From assembly GCA_910578795.1 (NCBI GenBank), contig CAJTSD010000066.1, forward strand, positions 1,070 through 15,978: 14,909 nt of DNA, given 5' to 3'. Below the pieces are notes generated by a model. It searched no databases. It had not been told where the DNA came from and was given only the letters and a program-made list of their open reading frames with translations. Position numbers and translations under genes: made by a program. The stretch's first letter is position 1, and each line of letters opens with the position of its first letter. Below are positions 1-7,475 of this stretch, piece by piece. The DNA is from an uncultured Lachnospiraceae bacterium. Its GTDB lineage: Bacteria; Bacillota; Clostridia; Lachnospirales; Lachnospiraceae.

Positions 1-193
1 GATAGAAGCGCCGGCAGAACTGGAAATAGCGGATATTCCGGAAATGATAGAAGCGCCGGCAGAACTGGAAATAGCGGATATTCCGGAAATGATAGAAGCG
101 CCAGAGGAATTGGAAATAGCGGATATTTCGGAAATGATAGAAGCGCCAGAGGAATTGGAAATAGCGGATATTCCGGAAATGATAGAAGCGCCG
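1..193 (+). repeat. 45-bp in-frame tandem repeat
   Basis: Units start at 44, 89, 134 and 179, each 45 bp, with a further unit running off the left edge (1-43). The unit cut by the edge and the one at 44 are identical over the visible 43 bases. Those at 89 and 134 differ from each other by one base. The fourth unit decays after about 15 bases. Each unit encodes 15 residues of the pattern MIEAPxELEIADIPE. Length and near identity suggest recent expansion by slippage or recombination, and the array may vary between strains. Confidence 0.95.
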
Positions 194-1984
194 GGGGAAT
201 TCAGTATATCAGATGCAGCAACGGATTCGGATATTTTAGAGGCAACAGAAACACTGGCTGATTTGGAACTGGCAGAAATATCCAATGAATTGAATATTTC
301 TGAAATACCGGAAGTGTCTGATACGATAGAAATAGCAGAATTGCCAGAAGAACTTGAAGTACCGGAGCTGATAGACCTGCCTGACCAGTTGGAAACAAAA
401 GAAACTTCGGAACTTGAAGCACTGGATATAACAGAAGCTCAGGAAATGCCGGAGCAGTTTGATATTTCAGACTTTGACAGTGAAGACAGTAAATCGGATG
501 CAGAAGTTGTAGAGCAGAGTGATGAAACAGATGCCAGTCTAGAACTTGATATTGAGGATATTGACAGTTTGGATATGCCTGAAATACCGGATGCTGGTCT
601 TACGGAGAAAGCGGATGCTGAGGCGGATATAGAGGATTTTGATATGTCAGGAATATTGGATTCTGATCTTACGGGGGAAGCGGATGTTGAACCGGATATT
701 GATGGACTGGAGTTGGAGAAATCTTCCCAGTCAGAAATGGAGTTTGGAATGTCAGACGAATTAAATCTTGACGAATTAGATTTAGACTCATCAGAGTTAG
801 ATACACTAGATACGGATGATGATTTGGGAATCCTTGACGGCATGGATGAGGATATAAAGGACAGTAGTGCATCAGGAGTAGACGATGGACTAGATGATGT
901 GTTAAGTATGCTTGATGACGATGCAGATTTGGCTGAAATTAATGATATTTTGAAAAAGTCTGACAGTAATGAGCCGATTCAGGATGAAATGATGGATCTT
1001 TTGAATCAAATGGCAGATGATGAAGCGGCTTTGGTAAATGCCGGAGTAAAAAACATTGAGGAGGATGGCGGGGTTCCTATTCCTGATATGCCACCTGAAA
1101 CGCAAAACGCTGATAGTGACAGTGAAGAAGAGATATCAACCAAAAAGAGGAAGAAGGGCGGAAACGGTAAGAAGAAGCCGGGAGCTATGGGCAAGCTGTT
1201 TAATTTGCTGACAGAGGAGCTACCTGGACCTACGGAAGCAGATTATGCTGCCGAGGAGGAAAAAAAGGCAGCTAAAAAGCAGGAAGCCTTAACCAAAAAA
1301 GAAGAGGAAAAACTTGCCAAGGAGGAGGCAAAGCAGGCTAAGGCGGAAGAAAAGGAAGCAGCCAAAAAGGCAAAGGCAGAAGTTGCTGCGCAGAAGAAGA
1401 AAGAAAAAGATGAAGCAAAAGCTAAAAAAGCAGCACAAAAGCAGGCTAAGCAAGCGGCGGGGGCCGGAAAAAGAGCAAAACGTATTCCGCCTAAAAAAAT
1501 TGTGGCGGTGACTTTGTTTGGTGCATCTGTATTTGGAAGTGTAATTGTAGCAACAAACGTACTTTCAAATCAGGGATACATGAATGTTGCCAAAAAAGCT
1601 TTTTATGACGGCAATTATAAGGAAGTATATTTGGCAACATATGGAATGAATCTTAAGGGTTCCGATGCCCTGATTAAGGAAAAAAGCGAGGTAATCCTAA
1701 AAATGCAGCGCTGGTATGATTCCTACCAAAATAATTTAAAGCTTGGACGGGAGAGGGAAGCGTTAGATGCTTTGCTCAGAAGCATTGAGTCATATGATTA
1801 TATTAATGCAGAGGCAGAGGAGTATGGTGTTCTGAGCGAGGTTGATAGTATTAAAGGAACGATTCTTGGCGTGCTGCAGTCAGAGTATGGACTAAGTGAA
1901 GAACAGGCAAGGGAGCTGCTGAATTATGAGGACGCATTCGAATACACAGTGGCGCTCAATAATATTATAACAGGCATACAATAG
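1..1984 (+). CDS. Acidic repeat protein with one membrane anchor, 5' end off the window
   Basis: The reading frame is already open at base 2, so the first ATG at 44 lies inside a repeat and is not the real start. Counting from that ATG, residues 1-50 are tandem 15-residue repeats beginning MIEAP. Residues to about 345 are dominated by Asp, Glu, Leu and Ile in short motifs such as LDELDLDSSELD. From about 366 to 485 the protein becomes Lys/Ala/Glu-rich and probably forms a long charged coiled coil. A single hydrophobic segment (about 486-508, starting KIVAVTLFGASVFG) follows, then a helical C-terminal domain of about 135 residues that may be TPR-like. The Lys-rich side should be cytoplasmic and the C-terminus outside. 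I do not recognise a named family. It could be an envelope or scaffold protein; the function is unknown. Confidence is high that this is a real gene and low for any role. Confidence 0.85.
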   Translation, partial: IEAPAELEIADIPEMIEAPAELEIADIPEMIEAPEELEIADISEMIEAPEELEIADIPEMIEAPGEFSISDAATDSDILEATETLADLELAEISNELNISEIPEVSDTIEIAELPEELEVPELIDLPDQLETKETSELEALDITEAQEMPEQFDISDFDSEDSKSDAEVVEQSDETDASLELDIEDIDSLDMPEIPDAGLTEKADAEADIEDFDMSGILDSDLTGEADVEPDIDGLELEKSSQSEMEFGMSDELNLDELDLDSSELDTLDTDDDLGILDGMDEDIKDSSASGVDDGLDDVLSMLDDDADLAEINDILKKSDSNEPIQDEMMDLLNQMADDEAALVNAGVKNIEEDGGVPIPDMPPETQNADSDSEEEISTKKRKKGGNGKKKPGAMGKLFNLLTEELPGPTEADYAAEEEKKAAKKQEALTKKEEEKLAKEEAKQAKAEEKEAAKKAKAEVAAQKKKEKDEAKAKKAAQKQAKQAAGAGKRAKRIPPKKIVAVTLFGASVFGSVIVATNVLSNQGYMNVAKKAFYDGNYKEVYLATYGMNLKGSDALIKEKSEVILKMQRWYDSYQNNLKLGREREALDALLRSIESYDYINAEAEEYGVLSEVDSIKGTILGVLQSEYGLSEEQARELLNYEDAFEYTVALNNIITGIQ

Positions 1985-2027
1985 GGTCCACGCTTTGCGG
2001 GTATTTTATTGTCATGAATAAAAGGAT

Positions 2028-2061
2028 GTGGGATTTGCACAATTGTGCGATCCCACGTTTT
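2028..2061 (+). terminator. Probable rho-independent terminator before hisH
   Basis: GTGGGAT (2028-2034) pairs with ATCCCAC (2050-2056). An inner GCACAA/TTGTGC stem adds to it across a small internal mismatch. A short T run follows (2058-2061). The hairpin is good but the T tract is short, so termination may be partial. It lies 44 bases after the stop of the acidic membrane protein and 24 bases before the hisH start. Confidence 0.55.
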
Positions 2062-2084
2062 AGAAAGAACGAAAGGTTAAAGAT

Positions 2085-2690
2085 ATGGTAGCAGTTATTG
2101 ATTATGATGCAGGCAATATTAAAAGTGTTGAAAAGGCATTGATTGCACTTGGAGAACCGGCAGTGATTACACGGGATTGCGATACGGTATTAAAGGCTGA
2201 CAGAGTTATATTACCGGGAGTCGGGGCGTTTGGGGATGCGATGAAAAAGCTGCATGCTTACGGACTTGTAGAGGTAATAAAGGAGGTCGTCAGTAGAGGG
2301 ACTCCTTTTCTTGGTGTTTGTTTGGGACTTCAGCTGTTATTTGAATCGAGTGAAGAAGCTCCGAATGTGGAGGGGCTGGGTATTTTAAAAGGGAAAATTG
2401 TGAAAATTCCGGATAATAGCGGGTTGAAAGTGCCACAGATTGGTTGGAATTCTCTCAGGTTTCCAAACAAAGGCAGGCTTTTTGAGGGGATTTCGGAGGA
2501 TGCATATGTCTATTTTGTGCATTCCTATTACCTGCAGGCGAAAGATCCGGATATTGTCACTGCCACGACAGAATATGCAGTGAAGATCCATGCTTCGGTT
2601 GAAAGGGGAAATGTGTTTGCATGCCAATTCCATCCGGAAAAAAGTTCGGACGTGGGATTGCAAATACTAAAGAATTTTTTGTGTATTTGA
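2085..2690 (+). CDS. hisH: Imidazole glycerol phosphate synthase, glutaminase subunit HisH
   Basis: This is the class I glutamine amidotransferase half of the HisHF enzyme, which releases ammonia from glutamine for the HisF cyclase in histidine synthesis. The 201-residue length is normal. The oxyanion-side motif PGVGAFG is at 44-50, the nucleophile Cys79 sits in GVCLGLQ, and the catalytic His183 and Glu185 sit in QFHPEKS. The start is supported by GAAAGG at 2071-2076, 8 bases upstream. hisF follows after a 17-base gap, so the two subunits are cotranscribed and probably made in equal amounts. No other his gene is visible, so the rest of the pathway must be encoded elsewhere. Confidence 0.97.
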   Translation: MVAVIDYDAGNIKSVEKALIALGEPAVITRDCDTVLKADRVILPGVGAFGDAMKKLHAYGLVEVIKEVVSRGTPFLGVCLGLQLLFESSEEAPNVEGLGILKGKIVKIPDNSGLKVPQIGWNSLRFPNKGRLFEGISEDAYVYFVHSYYLQAKDPDIVTATTEYAVKIHASVERGNVFACQFHPEKSSDVGLQILKNFLCI

Positions 2691-2707
2691 ATAGCTGGAG
2701 GTAGTAT

Positions 2708-3469
2708 ATGATTACAAAAAGAATTATTCCCTGTCTTGATGTCAACAATGGACGGGTGGTCAAAGGGGTTAACTTTGTCAATTTGATTGACGCCGGAGAT
2801 CCTGTAGAAATTGCGGCGGCTTATGACAGGGCAGGAGCTGATGAGGTGGTGTTTCTTGATATTACTGCGTCATCTGATAATCGTGCAACAACAGTTGATA
2901 TGGTTCGAAGAGTGGCGGAAAAGGTCTTTATTCCGTTCACGGTGGGCGGCGGTATTCGAACGGTCGACGATTTTAAAGCGATTTTGCGTGAGGGCGCTGA
3001 TAAAGTATCGGTAAACAGCGCTGCAATTATGAATCCGTCGCTGATCAGTGAGGCGGCAGACAAATTTGGAAGCCAGTGCGTGGTTGTGGCGATTGACGCA
3101 AAGCGGCGTGCCGATGGCAGCGGGTGGAATATTTATAAAAACGGTGGGCGTATTGATATGGGCATTGATGCCGTGGAGTGGGCAATGAAGGCGGACCGGC
3201 TTGGGGCAGGTGAACTTCTTGTCACAAGTATGGATTGCGATGGCACAAAGAGCGGATATGATATTGAGCTTACGCGATTGATATCCGAAAATGTGTCTAT
3301 TCCGGTAATCGCCTCAGGAGGGGCGGGAAAACAGGAGCATTTTTATGATGCATTTGATGCCGGAAAGGCAGACGCAGCGCTTGCAGCATCACTGTTTCAT
3401 TTTAAGGAACTGGAAATTTGTGAGGTAAAGCAGTATCTTAGAAACAGAGGAGTTTCTGTTAGACTTTAA
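2708..3469 (+). CDS. hisF: Imidazole glycerol phosphate synthase, cyclase subunit HisF
   Basis: HisF is the TIM-barrel subunit that uses ammonia passed from HisH to convert PRFAR to imidazole glycerol phosphate and AICAR. The 253-residue length matches the family. The two catalytic aspartates are at the classical positions, Asp11 (IIPCLDV) and Asp130 (VVAIDAK). Phosphate-binding loops are at GGGIRT (80-85) and ASGGAG (202-207), and the LVTSMDCDGTKSGYD region is at 171-185. The start is set by GGAGG at 2697-2701, 6 bases upstream. Intact catalytic residues argue for the histidine enzyme rather than a HisF-like sugar aminotransferase partner. ung begins a few bases downstream. Confidence 0.97.
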   Translation: MITKRIIPCLDVNNGRVVKGVNFVNLIDAGDPVEIAAAYDRAGADEVVFLDITASSDNRATTVDMVRRVAEKVFIPFTVGGGIRTVDDFKAILREGADKVSVNSAAIMNPSLISEAADKFGSQCVVVAIDAKRRADGSGWNIYKNGGRIDMGIDAVEWAMKADRLGAGELLVTSMDCDGTKSGYDIELTRLISENVSIPVIASGGAGKQEHFYDAFDAGKADAALAASLFHFKELEICEVKQYLRNRGVSVRL

Positions 3470-3497
3470 AATGCAAAAGAAAGGTTGGAGAAGCTAT

Positions 3498-4175
3498 ATG
3501 GCAATGATAGAAAATGATTGGCTGGATTCGATTAGGGGAGAGTTTGGAAAGCCGTATTATAAGGATTTGTTTACCTTTGTAAAGGATGAATATAGTAAGG
3601 CAGTTGTTTATCCGCCTGCGGATGACATTTTTAATGCGTTTCATTATACGCCACTGAGCAAAGTTAAGGTGCTGCTTTTGGGACAAGACCCGTATCATAA
3701 TGTAAATCAGGCGCATGGTCTTAGTTTTTCCGTGCTTCCCAGTCAGCCGGAAATACCGCCATCTCTCCAAAATATATATAAAGAGCTTGAGGATGATTTG
3801 GGATGCTATATACCAAATAACGGCTACTTGAAAAAGTGGGCAGACCAGGGTGTGCTTCTTTTGAATACGGTTTTAACCGTGCGTGCCCATCAGGCAAATT
3901 CGCATCAGGGACATGGATGGGAGCAGTTTACGGATGCGGTAATACAGGCAGTCAATGCGCAGGAGCGTCCGATTGTATATTTTTTGTGGGGCAGACCGGC
4001 ACAGAATAAAGCGCCTATGCTCACAAATCCGAAGCATTTAATCTTAAAAGCGCCGCATCCAAGTCCTTTATCGGCATACCGCGGATTTTTTGGTTGCAGG
4101 CATTTTAGCCATGCAAATGCATTTTTGGAAGCTAACGGAGTGGAGCCGATTGACTGGCAGATTGAAAATAGATAG
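3498..4175 (+). CDS. ung: Uracil-DNA glycosylase, family 1
   Basis: Ung removes uracil from DNA, opening base excision repair. I choose the ATG at 3498 (225 residues) over the in-frame ATG at 3471 because GGAG at 3487-3490 is 7 bases upstream of it, and because this numbering puts the key residues exactly where E. coli Ung has them: Asp64 in GQDPYH, Asn123 in LLNTVL and His187 in HPSPLS. The conserved HPSPLSAYRGFFGC segment and the terminal IDW are also present. The gene follows hisF by 28 bases with no terminator, so it is probably read from the same transcript. There is no functional link to histidine synthesis; this looks like a housekeeping run. Confidence 0.97.
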   Translation: MAMIENDWLDSIRGEFGKPYYKDLFTFVKDEYSKAVVYPPADDIFNAFHYTPLSKVKVLLLGQDPYHNVNQAHGLSFSVLPSQPEIPPSLQNIYKELEDDLGCYIPNNGYLKKWADQGVLLLNTVLTVRAHQANSHQGHGWEQFTDAVIQAVNAQERPIVYFLWGRPAQNKAPMLTNPKHLILKAPHPSPLSAYRGFFGCRHFSHANAFLEANGVEPIDWQIENR

Positions 4176-4214
4176 GACAGTTAAAATGCACGGATGAGAG
4201 GAATGTGATTATCA

Positions 4215-4790
4215 ATGAAGCTTTTAAAGGAACGGATATTAAAGGATGCCGCAGTAAGGGCAGGAAATGTGCTTAAGGTTGACAGTTTTTTAAATCATCA
4301 GATGGATGTCAGGCTTTTTCATGAAATGGCAAAGGAGTGGAAAAGCCGTTTTGCCGATAAGAAGATTAACAAAATTCTAACAATTGAAGCAAGTGGAATT
4401 GGGATTGCAGCGATTGCGGCGGAAGTATTTGACGTTCCTGTAGTGTTTGCCAAAAAGGCGAAAAGCATCAATTTGGACAATGATAATTATTCTACAAAAA
4501 TACAATCCTATACACATGTCAATATGTATGATGTAATTATTTCAAAAAAGTTTTTAACACAGGATGATCATGTGTTAATTATTGATGATTTTCTTGCAAA
4601 CGGATGTGCGTTGATGGGACTTTTAGAGCTGGCGGATAAGGCAGGAGCTACGGTGGAAGGTATCGGAATTGCAATAGAGAAAGGCTTTCAAAAGGGCGGA
4701 ATGGAAATCCGGGCAAGAGGAATACAACTGGAGTCGCTTGCCATCGTGGAATCAATGGATTGTCTGACAGGGGAAATTGTGTTTCGGTAG
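4215..4790 (+). CDS. xpt: Xanthine phosphoribosyltransferase
   Basis: Xpt salvages xanthine with PRPP to make XMP for the guanine nucleotide pool. The 191-residue length, the N-terminal LKVDSFLNHQ segment (20-29) and the PRPP-binding motif VLIIDDFLANG (120-130) match the Bacillus-type Xpt closely; TIEASGI (56-62) and VVFAKK (76-81) are also typical. The nearest Shine-Dalgarno-like sequence, AGAGGA at 4197-4202, is about 12 bases from the ATG, so initiation may be weak. In many Firmicutes this gene sits behind a guanine riboswitch; here only 39 bases separate it from ung and no aptamer fits, so it probably depends on the upstream transcript. No pbuX-type permease follows. Confidence 0.95.
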   Translation: MKLLKERILKDAAVRAGNVLKVDSFLNHQMDVRLFHEMAKEWKSRFADKKINKILTIEASGIGIAAIAAEVFDVPVVFAKKAKSINLDNDNYSTKIQSYTHVNMYDVIISKKFLTQDDHVLIIDDFLANGCALMGLLELADKAGATVEGIGIAIEKGFQKGGMEIRARGIQLESLAIVESMDCLTGEIVFR

Positions 4791-4831
4791 TCATTTTATG
4801 TAATCTTATGGTCAAATGATGCAGACGGTAT

Positions 4832-4858
4832 TAAAAATATATTGTTTTGTCCGAAATA
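4832..4858 (+). promoter_or_regulatory. Candidate SigD (sigma-28, flagellar) promoter
   Basis: TAAA at 4832-4835 is followed after 15 bases by CCGAAAT at 4851-4857, one mismatch from the SigD -10 core CCGATAT at an allowed spacing. Start of transcription would be near 4865, leaving a leader of about 65 bases. No other gene intervenes, and the downstream product looks flagellar, which agrees. A TATAAT at 4859-4864 overlaps the end but has no good -35 at 16-18 bases, so a SigA promoter is less likely. Confidence 0.45.
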
Positions 4859-4930
4859 TATAATGTAAGCAGGTTATAACCAAAGTTGAGGGATTTGAGT
4901 ATAAGATGACAAAAACAGGAGGAACAGACA

Positions 4931-5596
4931 ATGAGAGTCACAACACAAATGTTAAATGAAACCGCAAGAAAGACAGGAATCTCTGTCAATCATTCGTCAC
5001 TATTGAATTATATTAATAAAAAAGACAATACTTCTTTGTTAGACAGTCTGCAGAACAGCATGACGCAGAAATCAGATATGGCAAAGAAAAAGTCTTATGA
5101 GAAGCTGGACGATGCGGCAAGTTCGCTTGAGGAAGCAGCGAAGGCACTCATGAGTGAAAAAGAAGATAATCTTTTTGCAAAAGCAAAAGAAAGCGGAAGT
5201 ACGGAGGACGTTATTAAGGCTGTAAAGGCTTTAATTGAGAAGTACAATGAAACGAGAAAGCAGCTTGACAATAATCCGTCAAACATTAATATGTATTATA
5301 ATCAGTTATTGGGTTCGCTTGCTTCTAAGAATAGTGAGGAATTAAGCAAGCTGGGTATTACGGTAGGAAAGGACGGAAGCATCTCAGTTGATGAGGATCA
5401 GATAAAGGATGCTAAAATAGAGGATCTTGAATCCATGTTTGGTGCGAAGAGTGAGTTTGTACAGAAATTGCAGTTTTTGGGATCACATGTGTCAGACAGT
5501 GTTGCAGCTGAGCTGGAAAGTATGGGAATGCAGTACGGTCAGGATGCAAATTCGTTTTCTTCTTTTATTAGCAATAAGTATGATTTTTGGAGTTAA
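4931..5596 (+). CDS. Putative flagellar hook-associated/FliD-like protein
   Basis: The product has 221 residues. The N-terminus MRVTTQMLNETARKTGIS resembles the start of FlgL/flagellin-type proteins. Residues about 30-130 are helical and heptad-rich (SSLEEAAKALMSEKEDN, KAVKALIEKYNETRKQLDN). Residues about 136-165 (ELSKLGITVGKDGSISVDED) resemble the C-terminal domain of the filament cap FliD, where a similar turn precedes the last helices. No signal peptide or Cys is seen, as expected for type III flagellar export. It is far shorter than FliD and is not a standard hook protein, so it may be an accessory filament or junction protein specific to clostridia. AGGAGGA at 4917-4923, 7 bases upstream, fixes the start. 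The gene is alone between a SigD-like promoter and a terminator. Confidence 0.6.
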   Translation: MRVTTQMLNETARKTGISVNHSSLLNYINKKDNTSLLDSLQNSMTQKSDMAKKKSYEKLDDAASSLEEAAKALMSEKEDNLFAKAKESGSTEDVIKAVKALIEKYNETRKQLDNNPSNINMYYNQLLGSLASKNSEELSKLGITVGKDGSISVDEDQIKDAKIEDLESMFGAKSEFVQKLQFLGSHVSDSVAAELESMGMQYGQDANSFSSFISNKYDFWS

Positions 5597-5623
5597 GATC
5601 GTTTCTTAATTGTTCCTACGCAT

Positions 5624-5666
5624 AAAAAACTGACAGCAGTGTCATAAAACAGCTGTCAGTTTTTTT
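5624..5666. terminator. Strong bidirectional rho-independent terminator
   Basis: ACTGACAGC (5629-5637) pairs perfectly with GCTGTCAGT (5652-5660) around a 14-base loop. It is flanked by a run of A on the left (5624-5629) and T on the right (5660-5666). It therefore works in both directions, closing the FliD-like gene on the + strand and the kduD transcript on the - strand. Confidence 0.9.
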
Positions 5667-5719
5667 ATTCTCGAAATATGTAGAAAAATGCTGCCAAAGA
5701 GGGGATTATAAATAGATCG

Positions 5720-6487
5720 TTATCGTGCCAGCCATCCGCCGTCAACGGCGAGTGTAAAGCCGTGAACATAAGATGATGCCTCTGATGCAAGGAAAATGGC
5801 AGCGCCTGCAATGTCCTCAGGAGTTCCCCAACGACCGGCGGGAATTCGTCCAAGAATTTCTTCGCTTCGCTGTTCGTCTTTTCTAAGGTTTTCCGTATTG
5901 TTTGTTTCCATGTATCCTGGTGCAATGGCATTTACATTGATATGATGTTTTGACCATTCATTGGCAAGCTCTCTCGTAAGACCGATTATTGCACTTTTGC
6001 TGGCGGTGTATGCCGGAACGCGGATTCCGCCCTGATAACTCAGCATGGATGCAATGTTAATAATTTTTCCGCCTTTTTTGTCATTCAGCCAACCTTTTGC
6101 GAATGCTTGGGAGAGGAAAAATACCATTTTTTCATTGATGTTAATAACAGAATCCCAATCCTCAATAGATACATCTACGGCATCGCACCGTTTAATAATT
6201 CCTGCATTGTTTACAAGAATATCAACACGCCCATAAGCATTTTGCGCCTGTTCAACAATTTGAGGAATAACAGAAATATCTGACAAATCAGCGATAATTT
6301 CCTGAAAGCTTCCGCCAATATCAGCGATTTTAGCGGCAGTGTCCTCACAGCTTCGTCGTGCCACGCCAATTACATTTGCCCCGGCTTTGGAATAGGCAAT
6401 ACATATTCCCTGCCCCAAACCCGTATTAGCACCTGTCACGAGAGCAGTTTTCCCTTCCAGTGAAAACATATTTAAATTTGGTATCAT
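5720..6487 (-). CDS. kduD: 2-Dehydro-3-deoxy-D-gluconate 5-dehydrogenase (KduD-type SDR)
   Basis: This is a short-chain dehydrogenase that interconverts 2,5-diketo-3-deoxygluconate and KDG with NAD(H) in the breakdown of pectin and other uronates. The 255-residue length is typical. The Rossmann motif TGANTGLG is at 18-25, NNAG at 93-96, catalytic Ser147 lies in NIASMLSYQGGIRVP, and Tyr160/Lys164 form the YTASK motif. INVNAIAPGYM, RIPAGRWG and the terminal AVDGGWLAR are characteristic of KduD. A gluconate 5-dehydrogenase role cannot be excluded from sequence alone. The start at 6487 has AAAGGA 11 bases upstream, a long spacing. Neither kduI nor KDG kinase is nearby; its neighbour is an unrelated ABC importer across a 148-base gap. 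Confidence 0.88.
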   Translation of the reverse strand: MIPNLNMFSLEGKTALVTGANTGLGQGICIAYSKAGANVIGVARRSCEDTAAKIADIGGSFQEIIADLSDISVIPQIVEQAQNAYGRVDILVNNAGIIKRCDAVDVSIEDWDSVININEKMVFFLSQAFAKGWLNDKKGGKIINIASMLSYQGGIRVPAYTASKSAIIGLTRELANEWSKHHINVNAIAPGYMETNNTENLRKDEQRSEEILGRIPAGRWGTPEDIAGAAIFLASEASSYVHGFTLAVDGGWLAR

Positions 6488-6548
6488 AAGTTATCCATTC
6501 CTTTCTATATTGTATAACAAATTTTATTTATATTATAATTATAACGGT

Positions 6549-6595
6549 AAAAACCGGATAAGACAAGCGGATTTAAGAGAATTGTATTATCCGGT
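6549..6595 (-). terminator. Inverted repeat, probable terminator of the ABC importer operon
   Basis: ACCGGATAA (6553-6561) and TTATCCGGT (6587-6595) are perfect 9-bp inverted arms 25 bases apart. Read on the - strand, the hairpin comes about 40 bases after the permease stop and is followed by TTTT (6552-6549). A second small palindrome, CGGT-AAAA-ACCG (6545-6556), overlaps it. The long loop makes a weak terminator. Alternatively the arms could be an operator pair for kduD, which starts about 65 bases downstream. Confidence 0.45.
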
Positions 6596-6635
6596 ATCAA
6601 TGTTATGCTTCAATATAGAATAGGATAAAAGTGTG

Positions 6636-7475
6636 TCAGGTTTCGTTTTTTTGTTCTATAAAGTTTAAAATACCGTAGATTAACATGGCAATTACACATA
6701 GAATTGCAATGCTTAAAATTACCATATCCAGTTTAAATACCTGACTTCCATAGATAATAAGGTATCCAAGTCCGCGTCTCCCCGCCAGAAATTCACCGAT
6801 AATCACACCGACAAGCGCAAGTCCGATATTCACTTTGGAAAGCGAGATAAACGTTGGAATATTCCCTGGAAAAACCACTTTGGTAAACGCCTGCATTTTT
6901 GTTCCGCCAAGTGTCTCAATCAGTTTTAACCGTTCGGGGTCTGTCTGCGAAAATGACTGGTATAAATTTAAAATACACCCGAAAATGCCAACCGACATGC
7001 CGCATAAAATAATCGTGCGCAGTCCCGTGCCAAGCCAAACAATGATTAGTGGCGCAAGCGCTGACTTTGGAAGACTGTTCAATATAATCAAAAACGGCTC
7101 AAACAGTTTTCCGAGCGACGGATAAAACCAAAAAAACGTGGCAATCAGCAGCGAGAATAAAATAATCAGCAAAAAGCTGACGCCCGACTCAAACAGTGTA
7201 ATCCCGATATGGCTTAACAGCGATTTATCTTTGATGTCGTGCACAAACAGTGCGCCGATTTCACTTGGGGAACTAAAGTAAAATTTATCAATCCAGCCAA
7301 GGTTTGCGGAAATCTGCCAAAGCGCCAAAAAAGCGATAAATAGGAGAATGCGGCTCCAAAAGATGGTCTGTCTGGTGCGCTTTTGGTGCTTGATATATTG
7401 CTGCTGCCCGAGTGTTTCTGTTGCTGCGATGATACTGTAGCTATGTTTATGATTATTACGTTTCCGTGTTTTCAT
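6636..7475 (-). CDS. ABC importer permease, nitrate/sulfonate/taurine (SsuC/TauC) type
   Basis: This is the integral membrane subunit of a binding-protein-dependent importer. I choose the ATG at 7475 (279 residues) because GGAGGG at 7485-7490 is 9 bases upstream; the longer frame from 7562 would overlap the ATPase by over 100 bases. A charged, roughly 40-residue cytoplasmic N-terminus precedes the first hydrophobic segment (ILLFIAFLALWQISANLGW). Several more hydrophobic segments follow, consistent with a six-helix core. The ATPase-docking EAA-type loop reads ETLGGTKMQAFTKVVFPGNIP, followed by GEFLAGRRGLGYLI, typical of the family. It overlaps the ATPase gene by 20 bases, implying translational coupling. 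Candidate substrates include sulfonates, thiamine precursors and other small anions; nothing here decides which. Confidence 0.88.
   Translation of the reverse strand: MKTRKRNNHKHSYSIIAATETLGQQQYIKHQKRTRQTIFWSRILLFIAFLALWQISANLGWIDKFYFSSPSEIGALFVHDIKDKSLLSHIGITLFESGVSFLLIILFSLLIATFFWFYPSLGKLFEPFLIILNSLPKSALAPLIIVWLGTGLRTIILCGMSVGIFGCILNLYQSFSQTDPERLKLIETLGGTKMQAFTKVVFPGNIPTFISLSKVNIGLALVGVIIGEFLAGRRGLGYLIIYGSQVFKLDMVILSIAILCVIAMLIYGILNFIEQKNET

Noticed and set aside
1..193. Regular repeats suggesting a CRISPR array
   Set aside because: The units are contiguous with no unique spacers and are read in frame as protein.
201..843. Long open frames on the - strand opposite the acidic gene
   Set aside because: They mirror the biased codons of the acidic coding sequence, have no ribosome binding sites and give Ser/Leu/Ile-rich low-complexity proteins.
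3471..3497. Upstream ATG as the start of ung
   Set aside because: The ATG at 3498 has a proper ribosome binding site and gives catalytic residue numbers matching E. coli Ung.
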